The translations under genes were made by a program, and so were the position numbers. 21,484 nucleotides of DNA from Chara braunii (lineage: Eukaryota > Streptophyta > Charophyceae > Charales > Characeae). A model generated the notes under the pieces. That model ran no database searches. It had not been told where the DNA came from and saw nothing but the letters and a program-made list of their open reading frames with translations. Where the stretch lies: the NCBI GenBank assembly GCA_003427395.1, contig BFEA01000162.1, forward strand, positions 458,823 through 480,306. The letters are read 5' to 3'. Of the stretch, positions 1 through 10,111 are shown piece by piece. The stretch's first letter is position 1. Each line of letters begins with the position of its first letter.

Positions 1-69
<69 letters not shown>
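1..69. repeat. (GA)n dinucleotide microsatellite
   Basis: An uninterrupted AG/GA run fills the first 69 bases and is cut by the window edge, so its true length is unknown. Confidence 0.97.
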
Positions 70-74
<5 letters not shown>

Positions 75-2029
75 AATTCGAGGGAGGAAGAACGAAAAGG
101 AGCCGAGGGCAATTCCGTAGGTAGTGGTAAAACGGACCAAGGGTAGCCAGCTTTGGAAGTGCCACGTAAGTATCTTCCCATGTTCTAGTAGAAGATTCAT
201 TCCAATTTTGCACAATTAATGCGCCGTGGTAGTTGTGCGGAGCGTTTTCCCCATCATCTCCATTTCGTTGGGCGCCTCAATCCAGCTGGTTGTCATCATA
301 CCAGTGCTAATCTCGTTCAAATTTTTAGTGGTGCACTAGCGAAGCACCCGAGCGATATACCTTCCCATGTCGTAGTAAAAGATTCATTTTTTTCTTTTCT
401 TTCATTTGTCGTTTTGTATTTTTTCTCACTTGCTTATCTGGTCAGGATCGCGCTTGGTGCTTTTCGCTGTGAGTCGCCTTATTTTACTAATGTTCGGAGC
501 ACCTTACTTGCTTTGCTTACCAAAATTTGTGAAGTTGGACATACGTTGGGCTAGGTACATTCGAGGAGGAGAGGGATTGCGCATGACGAGTAGACAAGGA
601 GAAGCAAGGTCGCGATCATACTGGTGTGCGCTACTATTTTTCTTACATCTCGCTTAAGTTCGTGTTCGAGTTTATGTAGTTTAGTAATGAGTGAACATAA
701 TCGTGTGCGCTCAAGCTTGGGGAGATAGGCGGTGACTCCGACTTCAAGAAGAACGAAGGAGACAAAAAAATGAGAGGCGGGAGGTTGGAGGAAGTTATTG
801 AAAGGGGGAGGCTGAGATAAAGAAAAAAAGGGGGCGACATAATGCTAGTCATCGTGGTCCTGATCATTTACTTTATGTGGGCTCTCTGCGGATCTGACTA
901 CATTGTTTAGCTAGGTGCATTGCAAGCAGAAATGGAAGGAGAGAAGGAGAGTTGAAGAACGACTTACCTTCTACAAATGGTGAGTCACCCCACATAAGTT
1001 GAATGCGGCCCACATGATTTTTGTATGAAGGTGCATGGCCGTTCTTAGTTGGTAGAGCGATTAGACCTGTTTTATTATGCTAACAAACAAGAATTTAGCT
1101 TGTTGTACGGTAGTTGCTTAGGTCACAAAGGTTGGTACGCTGTTATTGCTGGACTGGCCAAGAAACTGTCCTCTTCGTGCTCAAAGACTGCAACTTTTTT
1201 TTCTCTGAGTTTCGCGCTACAGTCCTGTTTTGAGCCAAGAATACCGTTTCTTTTGGCTTATTGTTGTTAACTTTTAGACTGTCATTGTTTTTCACCCACT
1301 ACTGATTGATTTGCGGGTTGATGCTGCAGCTACCGGTTGTTGCTAGGTCTCCGTCTACAAATGTCGCGGCGGTCGAGTTCTGAATTCTTTATTGTTGTTT
1401 ACCCTTCTTGGAGTTGTTACTATTGCAAAAACCAGTGTTGTTCAAGATCACGGTCGATGTGTTTTTGAAAGCAGACTGTTGCTATTATTGGGGTTGCTAT
1501 TGCCTTTCTGCAAAATACAACTGTTTTTTTCACTCTGCATTCTGCTTCTGTAGCTCTTTGTCGCTGCTATTGTTGTGCTTTCCGTTGCGCTGCTATTGTG
1601 CCAACTACCGTGGGTCAAATGAGTGTGTTCGTGTTGTGCATTTCAGTGTCACAACTGCTTCGAAGTTGAGGTGGTGCCGCTGCCATATATTCGAGTATTA
1701 CTGTTGATCTTCTCAGCAAGCTGCAATTGCCAGTGTTGGATTGTTGGAATTGTTATTTTTCAACTTGGCAAGTTACTAGTTCTAGTCGTTTGCTACGGGA
1801 GATTAACCCTGGAGTTGCGAAGGTTGCGAGTGAGGTTGTAGACACTACATACCGTTGAGGATGTCGAGGTTAATGAGAATATGAAAGTATTGTCGCATTT
1901 GTTACCCACGAGCTTTGATCAGCCATTGGCCACCATTGTGAGACCCTCAAGATTTGAAGGCAACAAGGCCCTCTCTATGCGAGTCTGAGTCACCCCTTCT
2001 TGTACCTTGAGTGGTTGGTACCCCTTTCC
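70..2029. other. No gene recognised; low-complexity and degraded DNA
   Basis: Open frames here are short, without recognisable domains. A roughly 30-base imperfect direct repeat, cttcccatgt followed by agattcatt, occurs near 175-205 and 361-390, and a weaker relative lies near 7310-7330. Bases about 730-840 are purine-rich on the + strand. Bases about 1400-1600 are rich in TTG/TGC/TAT triplets, which creates a false cysteine-rich reading frame. I see no tRNA, rRNA or conserved protein. Confidence 0.6.
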
Positions 2030-2121
2030 CTACGTTTCTAACTCCCAGTCTAGTCTAAAGGTTCAGGAGAGGAAGGCGATAGGTGGGACTGCAACCCACA
2101 AGACCACAACAAAGCCTTGTG
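2030..2121. repeat. Direct repeat R1, copy 1 (92 bp)
   Basis: This block recurs at 2299-2390, offset 269 bp, with only about two mismatches (taaag/tcaag and acaac/acatc). It contains the purine-rich string aggagaggaaggcgatagg. In this copy aacccacaag (2093-2102) and cttgtgggtt (2116-2125) form a perfect 10-bp inverted repeat with a 13-nt loop. The high identity suggests a recent local duplication or two related insertions. The parent element is not recognised. Confidence 0.9.
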
Positions 2122-2172
2122 GGTTATCTCTTTGACTGTTTTATCCGAATCTGGATTAGTCCAAATTCTGGA

Positions 2173-2293
2173 TTAGGTTCCTTCTTTGATTCAGTAGAAT
2201 TTTTTGGGACCTCTCTCGCTGGGGAAAATGCTGTCGTAATTTTCACTAAATTAAAAGAGTTTAATTATTATCGGGTTAACTCTTTGACTGTTT
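2173..2293. repeat. Direct repeat R2, copy 1 (~121 bp)
   Basis: This AT-rich block, beginning ttaggttccttctttgattc, recurs at 3629-3749 (offset 1456 bp) with very few differences. Its end, tctttgactgtt, also occurs at about 2129-2140 immediately after R1. R1 and R2 therefore share a short module and look like parts of one unidentified repetitive element. Confidence 0.9.
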
Positions 2294-2298
2294 TATCG

Positions 2299-2390
2299 CT
2301 ACGTTTCTAACTCCCAGTCTAGTCTCAAGGTTCAGGAGAGGAAGGCGATAGGTGGGACTGCAACCCACAAGACCACATCAAAGCCTTGTG
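2299..2390. repeat. Direct repeat R1, copy 2 (92 bp)
   Basis: Second copy of the 2030-2121 block. It runs directly into the first 247-bp tandem unit. The 3' arm of the hairpin seen in copy 1 is broken here, because cttgtgcggg replaces cttgtgggtt. Confidence 0.9.
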
Positions 2391-2391
2391 C

Positions 2392-2884
2392 GGGGGTTGA
2401 CCCACCGATTGCCGAAGCTCTGTCGGGGTTCGGGCGGGACCCTAGAGGCATAGAACTCTGAGGTATGCCGACACGGTCCCACTAGAATCTCGACGAGATC
2501 CCTCTTCTTACTACCCTCTACTTCCGTTTTGATCGGGTTGACTATGATAAATATTTTTTTCAAGGTTTGTTCATGATTTTGTTTTTAACTAAACTGATGA
2601 AACTAATTGTGCTTGCAATACTCCATGATATATTGTGAGGGGGTTGACCCACCGATTGCAGAAGCTCCCGTCGGGGTTCAAGCGGGACCCTAGAGGCAGA
2701 GAACTCTGAGGTATGCCGACACGGTCCCACTAGAATCCCAACGAGACCCCTATTCTTACTACCCTCTACTTCCGTTTTGATTGGGTTGACTATGATAAAT
2801 ACCTTTTTCAAGCTTTGTTCATGATTTTTTTTTAAACTGAACTGATGAAACTAATTGTGCTTGTAATAACTCATGATATATTTT
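2392..2884. repeat. Tandem pair of ~247-bp repeat units
   Basis: Unit 1 (2392-2638) and unit 2 (2639-2884) align over their whole length from gggggttgacccaccgattg to a tail with catgatatatt, with scattered substitutions. On the minus strand each unit can encode a similar ~60-80-residue peptide beginning MKK(I/V)FIIVNPIKTEVEG. The similarity of these peptides follows from the DNA duplication, and the frames diverge at their ends. I do not regard them as genes. The repeat could be a satellite monomer or tandem remnants of a mobile element's terminal region. Confidence 0.92.
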
Positions 2885-2976
2885 AACAGAGCGTGTAGGA
2901 TGTTTGTTTGCAATGGCTTGAATGGAGTTGGGGGAATGTTATTGCGACTATTTGAATGCTTTGTTGTCATAAGTCT

Positions 2977-3285
2977 CATCGTTTGTCTGTTGACATGCTG
3001 GATTTGTCTTCTCATGGGACGAGTCTTGAAAGCGCTTTGTCTGGTTTGTCTGTTAACATGTACGGATTTGTCTTAACAAGTCTTGAAAGTGCTTTGTCTC
3101 GTTTGCTTATTGACATGTCGGATTTATCTCCTCGTAAGACAAGTCTTGGGAGTATTTTGACTGGTTTGCATGTTGACATGCCGAATTTCTCTCCTTGTTG
3201 AACAAGTCTTGGGAGTGCTTTGTCAGACGTTCCTGTTGAAAATGTAAGAATAGTCTCCTCGTAGGATGAGTCTTGGAAGTGCTTA
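2977..3285 (+). repeat. 63-bp minisatellite, five units, frame-preserving
   Basis: Five head-to-tail units lie at 2977-3039, 3040-3096, 3097-3159, 3160-3222 and 3223-3285. Four are 63 bp and one is 57 bp, so all lengths are multiples of three. One frame reads a 21-residue repeat of the form S-G-L-x-V-D-M-x-D-L-S-P-x-x-T-S-L-G/E-S-A/I-L. It is open from about 2956 through unit 3. Stops occur in unit 4 (TGA, 3199-3201) and unit 5 (TAG). This may be the remnant of a repeat-containing protein, but no upstream or downstream exon is recognised and chance cannot be excluded. The repeat structure itself is certain. Confidence 0.88.
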
Positions 3286-5825
3286 AGTGTTTGTACGTGT
3301 TTAAAAAGATAAGAAATTAAAAGTTAGAATTCAATTATAAATTAGATATAGTGGATTTGTTTCGGGAAAGAGGAGTTGGTCAGAACAAAGCAGAGCGTGG
3401 AAATTTTGGATAAATGTATCTTTGGTTTGCATGATTGAATGAATCCTTACTTTGTCTTGCTCATATGACACACACACTGACATTGTATCCGGTTGGCTCA
3501 CATGCTTGAGCTATACGCACATAGCTGTCATTTTAAAGTCATTACACGTATCTTCTTATGAATGTCTACTTTAGCCTGAAAATTTGAAGAGTTAGCCAAA
3601 ATTTTAAAAATTTGTGGGGTACAGTTTGTTAGGTTCCTTCTTTGATTCAGTTGAATTTTTTGGGACCTCTCTCGCTGGGGAAAATGCTGTCGTAATTTTT
3701 ACTAAATTAAAAGAGTTTAATTATTATCGGGTTATCTCTTTGACTGTTCTAAAGGAGGTGCTGCCAAATCTTTTGCTCAGTCCAAGAAGCCAGTATATAT
3801 CTTTGAAGTTTAAAAATAAGTTTTATTCCTTATTTTTGCATGATAGAAGTTATAGTAGACAATTCCTTAAAGGGAATACCGCCCGAATTTTCGCTAGTTA
3901 GAATCATTAGTGGAATGATGTTATTAATAAGCCAAAGTGTGATGCGGAGTTGACCTCCGTTTAATTCTAGAAGGTATCACTATTTCAATGTGGACGCAAG
4001 ATACCTTCGATGCACGAGTGTCACTTTTCAAAAGAAAACTCTTATGGTGGAGACAATGAAGGAGGGGCATCGTGCTTATGTGTTTGCCGACGACGAATGG
4101 AGGCATTTGAATTTGGAAAAGGTTCCCATAATTCGAATCCACACGGTGCCTCATGTGCTATGAAACCTACGAGGGACGCGGTATCAGAACGTCGGGTGCA
4201 CGAATTGAGTCCCGAAACTTGAGACATAATATATGACAAAAATTTACACGGTAGAGGAATCCAGGGAAAAAGCATAAAAAAAAATAGAAGGACTAGATGG
4301 ATGAGAAAAAACGAACCGTTGGACCAAGGGTCCCAAAATGAGACCCGGTGTTAGTGGAACACTGAAATAAGTAGGGACGACGGTGAGAAGGGCCGCGATG
4401 ACACGGTGACTTACACTAAACAAATGGATGAGCTAATAACAGAATGAAGAATAATTTGAGAGGATTGCGGGGAAAAATGAAGAAAGGTGTTTTTTTTTTC
4501 CGTAATATCGGGAAACTGAGGGAAGACGGGCAAAGATGGGCGGAACAACACCATTCCAAGGCAAAAACATCTGGAATGTCGTAGCCCACGACATACTAAA
4601 AATGCAAAAGCGACGGGAAATTGATTGTCGATTTGTTTTTTTTTACAGCAAGCTGACGTTTTTGAGGGCTCGCGGCCATGCCAAGACAATAAATGCGGCT
4701 TTGACGATCACACACATAAGAAGAACGCCCCACGAAAATAGGGTCCTCAAGTAACGAGAAGAAGCAAGGATAAACATGAGTGAGTTGACAGAACCACGTC
4801 ACAGAAATTTAACGTGGAGGTTGCCTTTGCGGCACCAGGGCAATGACAAGGACGAGAGACCCATTTACGGTAAGAATTGAATAAACGAGAGAAGAAGAAA
4901 GAGAGACCACAACTAGAGATGACATATGGGGATTGTGCTACAGCAAATGGGGTCGAGGAAGCGAAGAAAAATGATGCCGTTGTACCGTCAAAAAGGATCT
5001 CTAGCCTATGACCTAATACCACCCGGGAACGACAGAGGGGGAAGCTGAGGCACAGTGGGACTAAGGAATGGGAGGCTTGAGGGTGCAACGAATTGCAAGA
5101 CACAGGCTAGTGATGTTAGTGTCCAAGTGCAATGAACCTAAAAAATGGTGACCCTTGGATTTTGAAATAAATGAGGCTAGGGTGAAAGTGAGAAAGTCTT
5201 AATTTTGAGGCCTCCAGGCCTTGGAATTGATAAGGGCCTCAAAAGGGATGCAATGGACTTCAAGGGCTTTAGTTTGGGAGAGCCTAGGTGTAGTGACCCT
5301 GAAAAATGTGCCTCTAGTGTGGTACAAGATAAACGGTTAACAAAGGTGGCGAGAAAAATAACCTAGAAGGAGAATGGGAAAGGCAGGAGAGTGTGGGAGT
5401 GAAAAAGGGACAAGCTACAACATATTGTCAACTTATCCCCTCCCAAAAAAATTTGGAGGGCAAAGAGAACACATATTTTAGATGCATCTTGTGACAAAAT
5501 TCATCCTGGATGAATCGGGCACAAATGCATGGGAATGAGAGGGTTAGGAACAAATGAAATTCTAACAAAAAATAGTAAGCGAGGCACATCCTATTTAAGC
5601 GAGGGGTGTGCCAATCACGCGCCCCCCTCGACATGGTTTACCAAAATGTCGTGAACCAAAACCGTCAGACAACGGTTCATCTCACTGTCGAGGCAAAAAC
5701 CGTGCCAAGGGCATCTGCTTGGTGTTTTTAAATGTCGAACGATGTCCGACGAATTCAAAAAGTTCCAAGTTGGGTGACTTCATAAGGGTGGAAATCTATC
5801 TAGGCCGTTTATTTAAATTGGACAT
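3286..5825. other. No gene recognised; AT-rich then purine-rich spacer
   Basis: Bases about 3300-3620 are AT-rich and contain no ORF of note. R2 copy 2 lies at 3629-3749. Its open frame continues to 3901 as a short leucine- and serine-rich peptide without a known domain. From about 4260 to 5600 the + strand is rich in purines, so the minus strand shows pyrimidine-rich frames that look like chance ORFs. I see no RNA gene and no retroelement domain here. Confidence 0.55.
3629..3749. repeat. Direct repeat R2, copy 2 (~121 bp)
   Basis: Second copy of the 2173-2293 block. Similarity ends sharply at tctttgactgtt, where this copy continues ctaaagg and copy 1 continues ttatcgc. The left boundary, at ttaggttcc, is equally sharp. 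Confidence 0.9.
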
Positions 5826-5900
5826 ATGAGGGGTGCGAGGTGTATTGGACCTATGACGGGTGCGCGATGTATTGGACCTATGACGGGTGCGCGAAAGCGC
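5826..5900. repeat. 27-bp minisatellite, 2.8 units
   Basis: Units at 5826-5852, 5853-5879 and 5880-5900 (partial) share atga(c/g)gggtgcg(c/a)g and tgtattggacct. Units 1 and 2 differ at a few positions. The third is truncated after gggtgcgcga. Confidence 0.9.
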
Positions 5901-7620
5901 AAAAAAATCGCTCATTATAAGTGTGTGACATTTTTTTGTGGATAAAACGGTGAAGCAGTAGGGTTTCGGCCACCACGTGAGATAGCGGAGCCGAGTGGGT
6001 ATTGATCGTGGAAGGAGGAAACTAAGCCTACCCTATTAAAAGTAATGAGAAAGGTTCAACCGACCTAGTTGAGGCTATGGGGCACTTAACAACCGCACAA
6101 TTTAGGGTCCACATGGAAAAAGCTCGGTCTCGCCGAGGCTACGGGACGATTAATCTGGGCCAAAGAATTGGGGCTGATCTAAGCCTTTGGTCGCGGTCGG
6201 GCGTGGGCCTCTGTGGGTTTTCTTATAGAGGATCTGGTCTTATTGTCCTACTTCATATAGAGGATCTGGTCCTACTTCAACCGAAGTGGGAACGAGCCTA
6301 GTAGATAAGAGTCTTGGAATCTCCCCCTGCCAATGCAGAGATCGATACATGCCTCACTAGGCTATCTCCTTTTATCGGAGCAGCCTGTGGGAAGCGCTCA
6401 GTCTCGACCCCGCGATCATCAAGATCGCGCAACCAAGATCAGTCACGCCTAGACTAGTTTCGCCCCTGCGAAAGGATAGCACGCAAAAACCGAGAAACAA
6501 TCAAACTTTCTTTGTTTTGAAATCAATTCCAATAGGAATCGAACTTGAGTCTATATTTCCACAACTCATGTCAAGGCCACAAGAGGGTTTGAGGGGCAGT
6601 CATTGGCATAAGCCAACTGCTGAAGATGAAAAAAAGAAGGGGGGGGGGAACTATACAGTGCCACTTGGCGCATCCTCAGGGAGTTGGGAATTGTAGCTCC
6701 CAACAGTCATGTCGGGGGCCGTTTTCACTGCGTCAGGATTTCATTTTCATAGGGTTTTTGTTTGGGAGGACGGATGAGATTTGGATGGAGGAAGTTGGGT
6801 TCGATGCGATTGGCGTCGAGTATCTCAGCAGGTCCATTGGCCACTAACTCCACCTGGATCAGCTTGAGGTTCTTCCTTTCGATGACGGAGGCAGGATTGT
6901 TCTGGTTGTCTGTTTCAGGGGTTGCATGTTTTTCCAAATTTCATCTATACTGGTTAACCCGGAGTTAATTCTTTGGCTTCTGCATAGTTCTTTTCATTTT
7001 CATTACCAACAAAGGGCGCTCCCTGTTCAGTTAATCCCCTGGACACCAGGGTAATCAATGCTGGCAGGGGATCTTCTCAAATTTTCTCAAAAAAAATCCT
7101 CGTTGAAGCTGTCGATGTCCTTATGGGACGCTGGACCCGGTTTCCAGCACGTGCTNCTCCCCACGAATAGATTGGAGCATTTAAAAAAAAAAAAAAAGTT
7201 TCCTTGTTGTTTCTTTACCTTTCTTCATTTTGTTCTACCGTCCTACGATTTAAAACATTTGAAAACCTCATGCAACCGTGAGATAAAACACCTTTCGTAG
7301 GTTATTGAGGAAGATTCATTCTCATTTTGCACATTTGGTAAATAGTTGAGTGCGCTGTGTTCAGGTGGATTCAAACTATGGCATATGCCTTGGCAGTTCG
7401 TAGTGGCCCAACGGGCACTACAGAGGCAGGGCTGGAAAAAAATAAAAACAAACGGGCGGCAAAAGCAATATCGCCATGCATCTTTCCATGTTTTAGGAGG
7501 ATTCAAGCAATATCGCCATGCATCTTTCCACTGCTCGTTGCACATTAGGAGAGCAGAGGAACGGGGTTTATTTTTTTCTCTTTATTTTCTTTTCGTTTTC
7601 CTATTCTCTTTTTGAATTGG
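5901..7620. other. No gene recognised; short duplications and one ambiguous base
   Basis: The region has no ORF with a recognisable domain. A 16-base string tatagaggatctggtc occurs at 6224-6239 and 6256-6271 (period 32). An A-rich run sits at about 7182-7197. One undetermined base (n) lies at 7156. Several short inverted repeats exist, for example gcgatc-atcaa-gatcgc near 6412-6428, but none forms a convincing RNA gene. Confidence 0.55.
7463..7530. repeat. 42-bp period duplication
   Basis: The 26-base string beginning aagcaatatcgccatgcatc occurs perfectly at 7463-7488 and 7505-7530. The 16 bases between them give a 42-bp period. This is probably a recent slippage or tandem duplication. Confidence 0.93.
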
Positions 7621-7728
7621 AAGGTCGTGATGCTTTGTAGCATGGCGAAGGCAGGAAAGTGCTCTCTGTAGCACTTGGATTCAAACTCCCACCCGTGTTT
7701 CAGCAGTTTGTGGGAAACCACGGCCCCA

Positions 7729-7764
<36 letters not shown>
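7621..7764 (+). mobile_element. Candidate tRNA-derived SINE with A34 tail
   Basis: An A-box-like string tagcatggcgaagg (7638-7651) is followed 26 bases later by a B-box-like string ggattcaaactcc (7677-7689). Between them a gtgct...agcac stem (7659-7674) resembles an anticodon arm. The unit ends in an uninterrupted run of 34 A at 7731-7764. This order is what a Pol III-transcribed SINE shows. Both boxes deviate from consensus (the B box carries an extra base), and I see no clear target-site duplication. The A tract could also be a plain microsatellite. Confidence 0.38.
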
Positions 7765-7766
<2 letters not shown>

Positions 7767-8021
7767 AAGTAAAAGGAAGTAATAGGCTAGTAAGGACGTG
7801 GCTCCACTAGCCTCAAGTAGCTGAATTGGATCAACACTTCTGGTCTATATCGCATGCGTGGAACCACAAGGAGGAGTACCTCTGGCACAAGGCACCAAAG
7901 GGCTTGCGAGGCTCCCGTTTTTGTGTGGCCTGCTGAGAGAAAAAAAGGGGTAAGTTTTTTTCTTTTTTTTTTTTTTTTTTTTTTTTGATTTGACTTTTTT
8001 TTTTGTCACATTCGTTAGACC
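7765..8021. other. Spacer with T24 and T10 tracts
   Basis: No gene is visible. T runs lie at 7963-7986 (24 T) and 7995-8004 (10 T, flanked by gac and gtc). Read on the minus strand these could be the poly(A) end of an antisense retroposon. Equally, they could be simple sequence at the 5' edge of LINE-A. The true 5' end of LINE-A is not resolvable here. Confidence 0.5.
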
Positions 8022-8183
8022 CTTTCTTAATGTATGGTAGGAAGAAAGCAGTAGGGGGAAGGCGTGAACGTGGGAAAGGTGCAGAGTTGAGGGGAGTTGT
8101 TGTGTTTGGCGCAGTGCTACGAGGAACAACCTCGCCCACCTTTCTGAATGTATGGTAGGAAGAAAGAAGTAGGGGGAAGGCGT
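8022..8183 (+). repeat. 118-bp period repeat upstream of LINE-A ORF1
   Basis: A 44-base string from cttt(c)t(t/g)aatgtatggta through gtagggggaaggcgt occurs at 8022-8065 and 8140-8183 with two mismatches. The period is 118 bp. Its place just upstream of ORF1 is where several LINE families carry tandem 5'-UTR promoter monomers, so a monomer role is possible but inferred. Confidence 0.85.
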
Positions 8184-8287
8184 TCGCGGGCCTACAGGTC
8201 ACCCCGATTTGGTACCAGGGGGCTATGGGCCACCACTCGTCAGACTTGAGACCCCGGGGTGGGAAGGAGACGATAGAGGCGACCACC

Positions 8288-10111
8288 ATGGAAGAAGCCT
8301 CCTCCTGCCAACCCCCCTCTGGCACCCCCCGCCCGACCGAATTGCTAAAGGTGATGAAGAACCTACAGAATGGGAATGAAGCTAACAGTCCCACCCAGAT
8401 CCCCCCTCCTTCTTGGGCAGATAAGCTTAAGAAACTGTATGCAGGACAAATCCTGTCCGTCAAACGAAACGGAGAGGAGGGGGGAAATATGGAAATTCCC
8501 CTGGACAATTTGACCACAGCGTCAACCTTTTTCCTCGCAAAATTCTTGGCTAATCCCGAGGACAAGATCATTAGTCAAGGGGGGGAAAAAGCACAGGGTA
8601 AAAGCCCTCCCGAGCAATATGATCAGAGAAAGGGATACAGTTTACACCCGTCGTGCAAGCATAAGGGTCTTTTACGATGATGCCGCTTATAAATCTGTCA
8701 ATGACAAGGTAGGATGAATCAGGAAAAGACTCGCCACTTTCAAAGGATCGGAAGAAGGTGCACGCGACTTTTTCTTAATCCAACCTATCTCGTCGACAAT
8801 TTTCACAGTAATTAGTATGTTCGACTCTGACAAAAAAATAATGGACACATGGTGGAGTATTCCCTGCGAACGATCGAAGGTTGAGATTTTCCCCTGGTCC
8901 CCCCAAAAACAATAGAGGCCAGAGGAAAAACGAGACCAACCAATGATGGATAACTATTGGGTAGAGTTTCGCCATGTGCCCATCGAAATTCAAGGGGCAT
9001 TTGTGCAAGACTTAGCACAAAAATACGAGATTGTTGATTTCATTGACCCCCTCCCCCCCCACGTGGCCCCAAGGGATGACTACCTCATGGTGGCCCTGGA
9101 TTTACCGAAAGGGCATGTTTTTGCCATTGATGATGTGATTCAATTCCGAGTGGGAAGGAAAGATTTCAGAATTCACACCGCACACAAAACTAAGCCCTGA
9201 TGCTTCAAATGCTAGGCATATGGCCACCTCCCAACAGAATCAGAATGTCCCCATCACCCGACCAAAACAATCAGAACCACAGGACGCCTGTTACACGACC
9301 CCTTCAAAGACACCTGGTGGAGAACCGTGGACGCGGGGCACGAGGGAAGGGTATACGTGGATGAACCGAGAGAGAGAGAGGTGGAGTGAGGGGATAGGAA
9401 TGAGAGAAGGGGGAAGCCGTGGACTGGAACACCAAACCACCAGACCAATGGACCCCCCCTAAACCGGTGGAGGCACAGATGGATAAGACTGTTGACCTCC
9501 CACCACCTAAGGAAATGAATGTAACGGCCCACAAACAAAAGGGCAGCCCAGAAGCAGCAGGATCCCTTCCCCGGCTAGAACCCAGGCCACAAAACTTCAT
9601 TAACTCGTCGGAATTGGGAGAGATATGGCAATCCCCGACACAGAGAAGAACATCACATGCCAGCAAGCCCCGAAAAACACGACGAAACATTCCGGACAAA
9701 CTAGGTAATAGATTTCAGGCTCTAGCCGACATTTTCGATATAGAGGACACACAACCACCAGAGCAAACGCCAGGGCAAGAGAGACAGTACGGCCACACCG
9801 GAGGGGAAGGAAAAGTACAAGAAAGGTCGAAAACGCCCACAGGAGACAATTGTCCGAAAAACTGCGACCAAATGGTTGAGGGGGGAGAGGGAGAAGGAGG
9901 GGGAGAAGAAAGGGGGGCGAGAAGGGGTGGGGAAAAGGAAAAGGGCGCTAAGGCACAAGGAGTCGAGAATCAGTCAAACCAAAGGATAAAAAATGGAAGC
10001 CCAAGCACTCACCAGGAGACAACGCAGCATGTCTCGGAGGACATAGCAAACCCAATCCCCCCCCAAACGGATTTGGGAGACCCCCCCCAGAATAAAGACC
10101 CCTTCTGTTAG
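8288..10111 (+). pseudogene. LINE-A ORF1, N-terminal and middle part (DUF4283-like, CCHC knuckle)
   Basis: ORF1 proteins of plant L1 elements bind the element RNA. The start is chosen at 8288 because it lies in a near-ideal context (gaccaccATGG). An in-frame ATG at 8225 is weaker. The reading frame runs from 8288, shifts in a G7 run at 8579-8585, and continues to about 9360. Its DUF4283-like portion includes YWVEFRHVPIEIQGAF, followed by VDFIDPLPP and a YLMVALDL strand. A zinc knuckle CFKC-x4-H-x6-C lies at 9201-9248. Nonsense codons sit at 8715 (TGA), 8913 (TAG), 9198 (TGA) and 9213 (TAG, inside the knuckle). A second frame change occurs in a GA-repeat stretch near 9370. After that a low-complexity acidic, basic and glutamine-rich region contains NRFQALADIF (near 9710), a motif I associate with LINE ORF1 C-termini. 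It ends at TAG 10109-10111, and the same frame continues into the next entry. Confidence 0.8.

Noticed and set aside
1038-1068. tRNA-like 5' half containing agttggtagagcg
   Set aside because: It resembles a D-arm, but no T-arm/B box follows at tRNA distance and no cloverleaf can be drawn.
1408-1707. Cysteine-rich 99-codon open frame
   Set aside because: The cysteines come from a TTG/TGC/TAT-rich low-complexity tract. There is no signal peptide plus spaced-Cys pattern of a known peptide family.
2378-2811. Two similar minus-strand peptides in the 247-bp repeats
   Set aside because: Their similarity follows from DNA duplication, they differ in ending and frame, and no start context or domain supports coding.
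4180-4190. ggtatcagaac, similar to the plant LTR-retrotransposon primer-binding site for initiator tRNA-Met
   Set aside because: Only about nine bases fit, there is no LTR ending in CA upstream, and no gag/pol follows.
2977-5900. CRISPR array
   Set aside because: The repeat clusters are contiguous minisatellites without unique spacers, and the sequence is eukaryotic.
7831-8571. 246-codon minus-strand open frame
   Set aside because: It spans the T24 tract and runs antisense to the DUF4283-like ORF1. The lysine run comes from poly(T), and no domain is seen.
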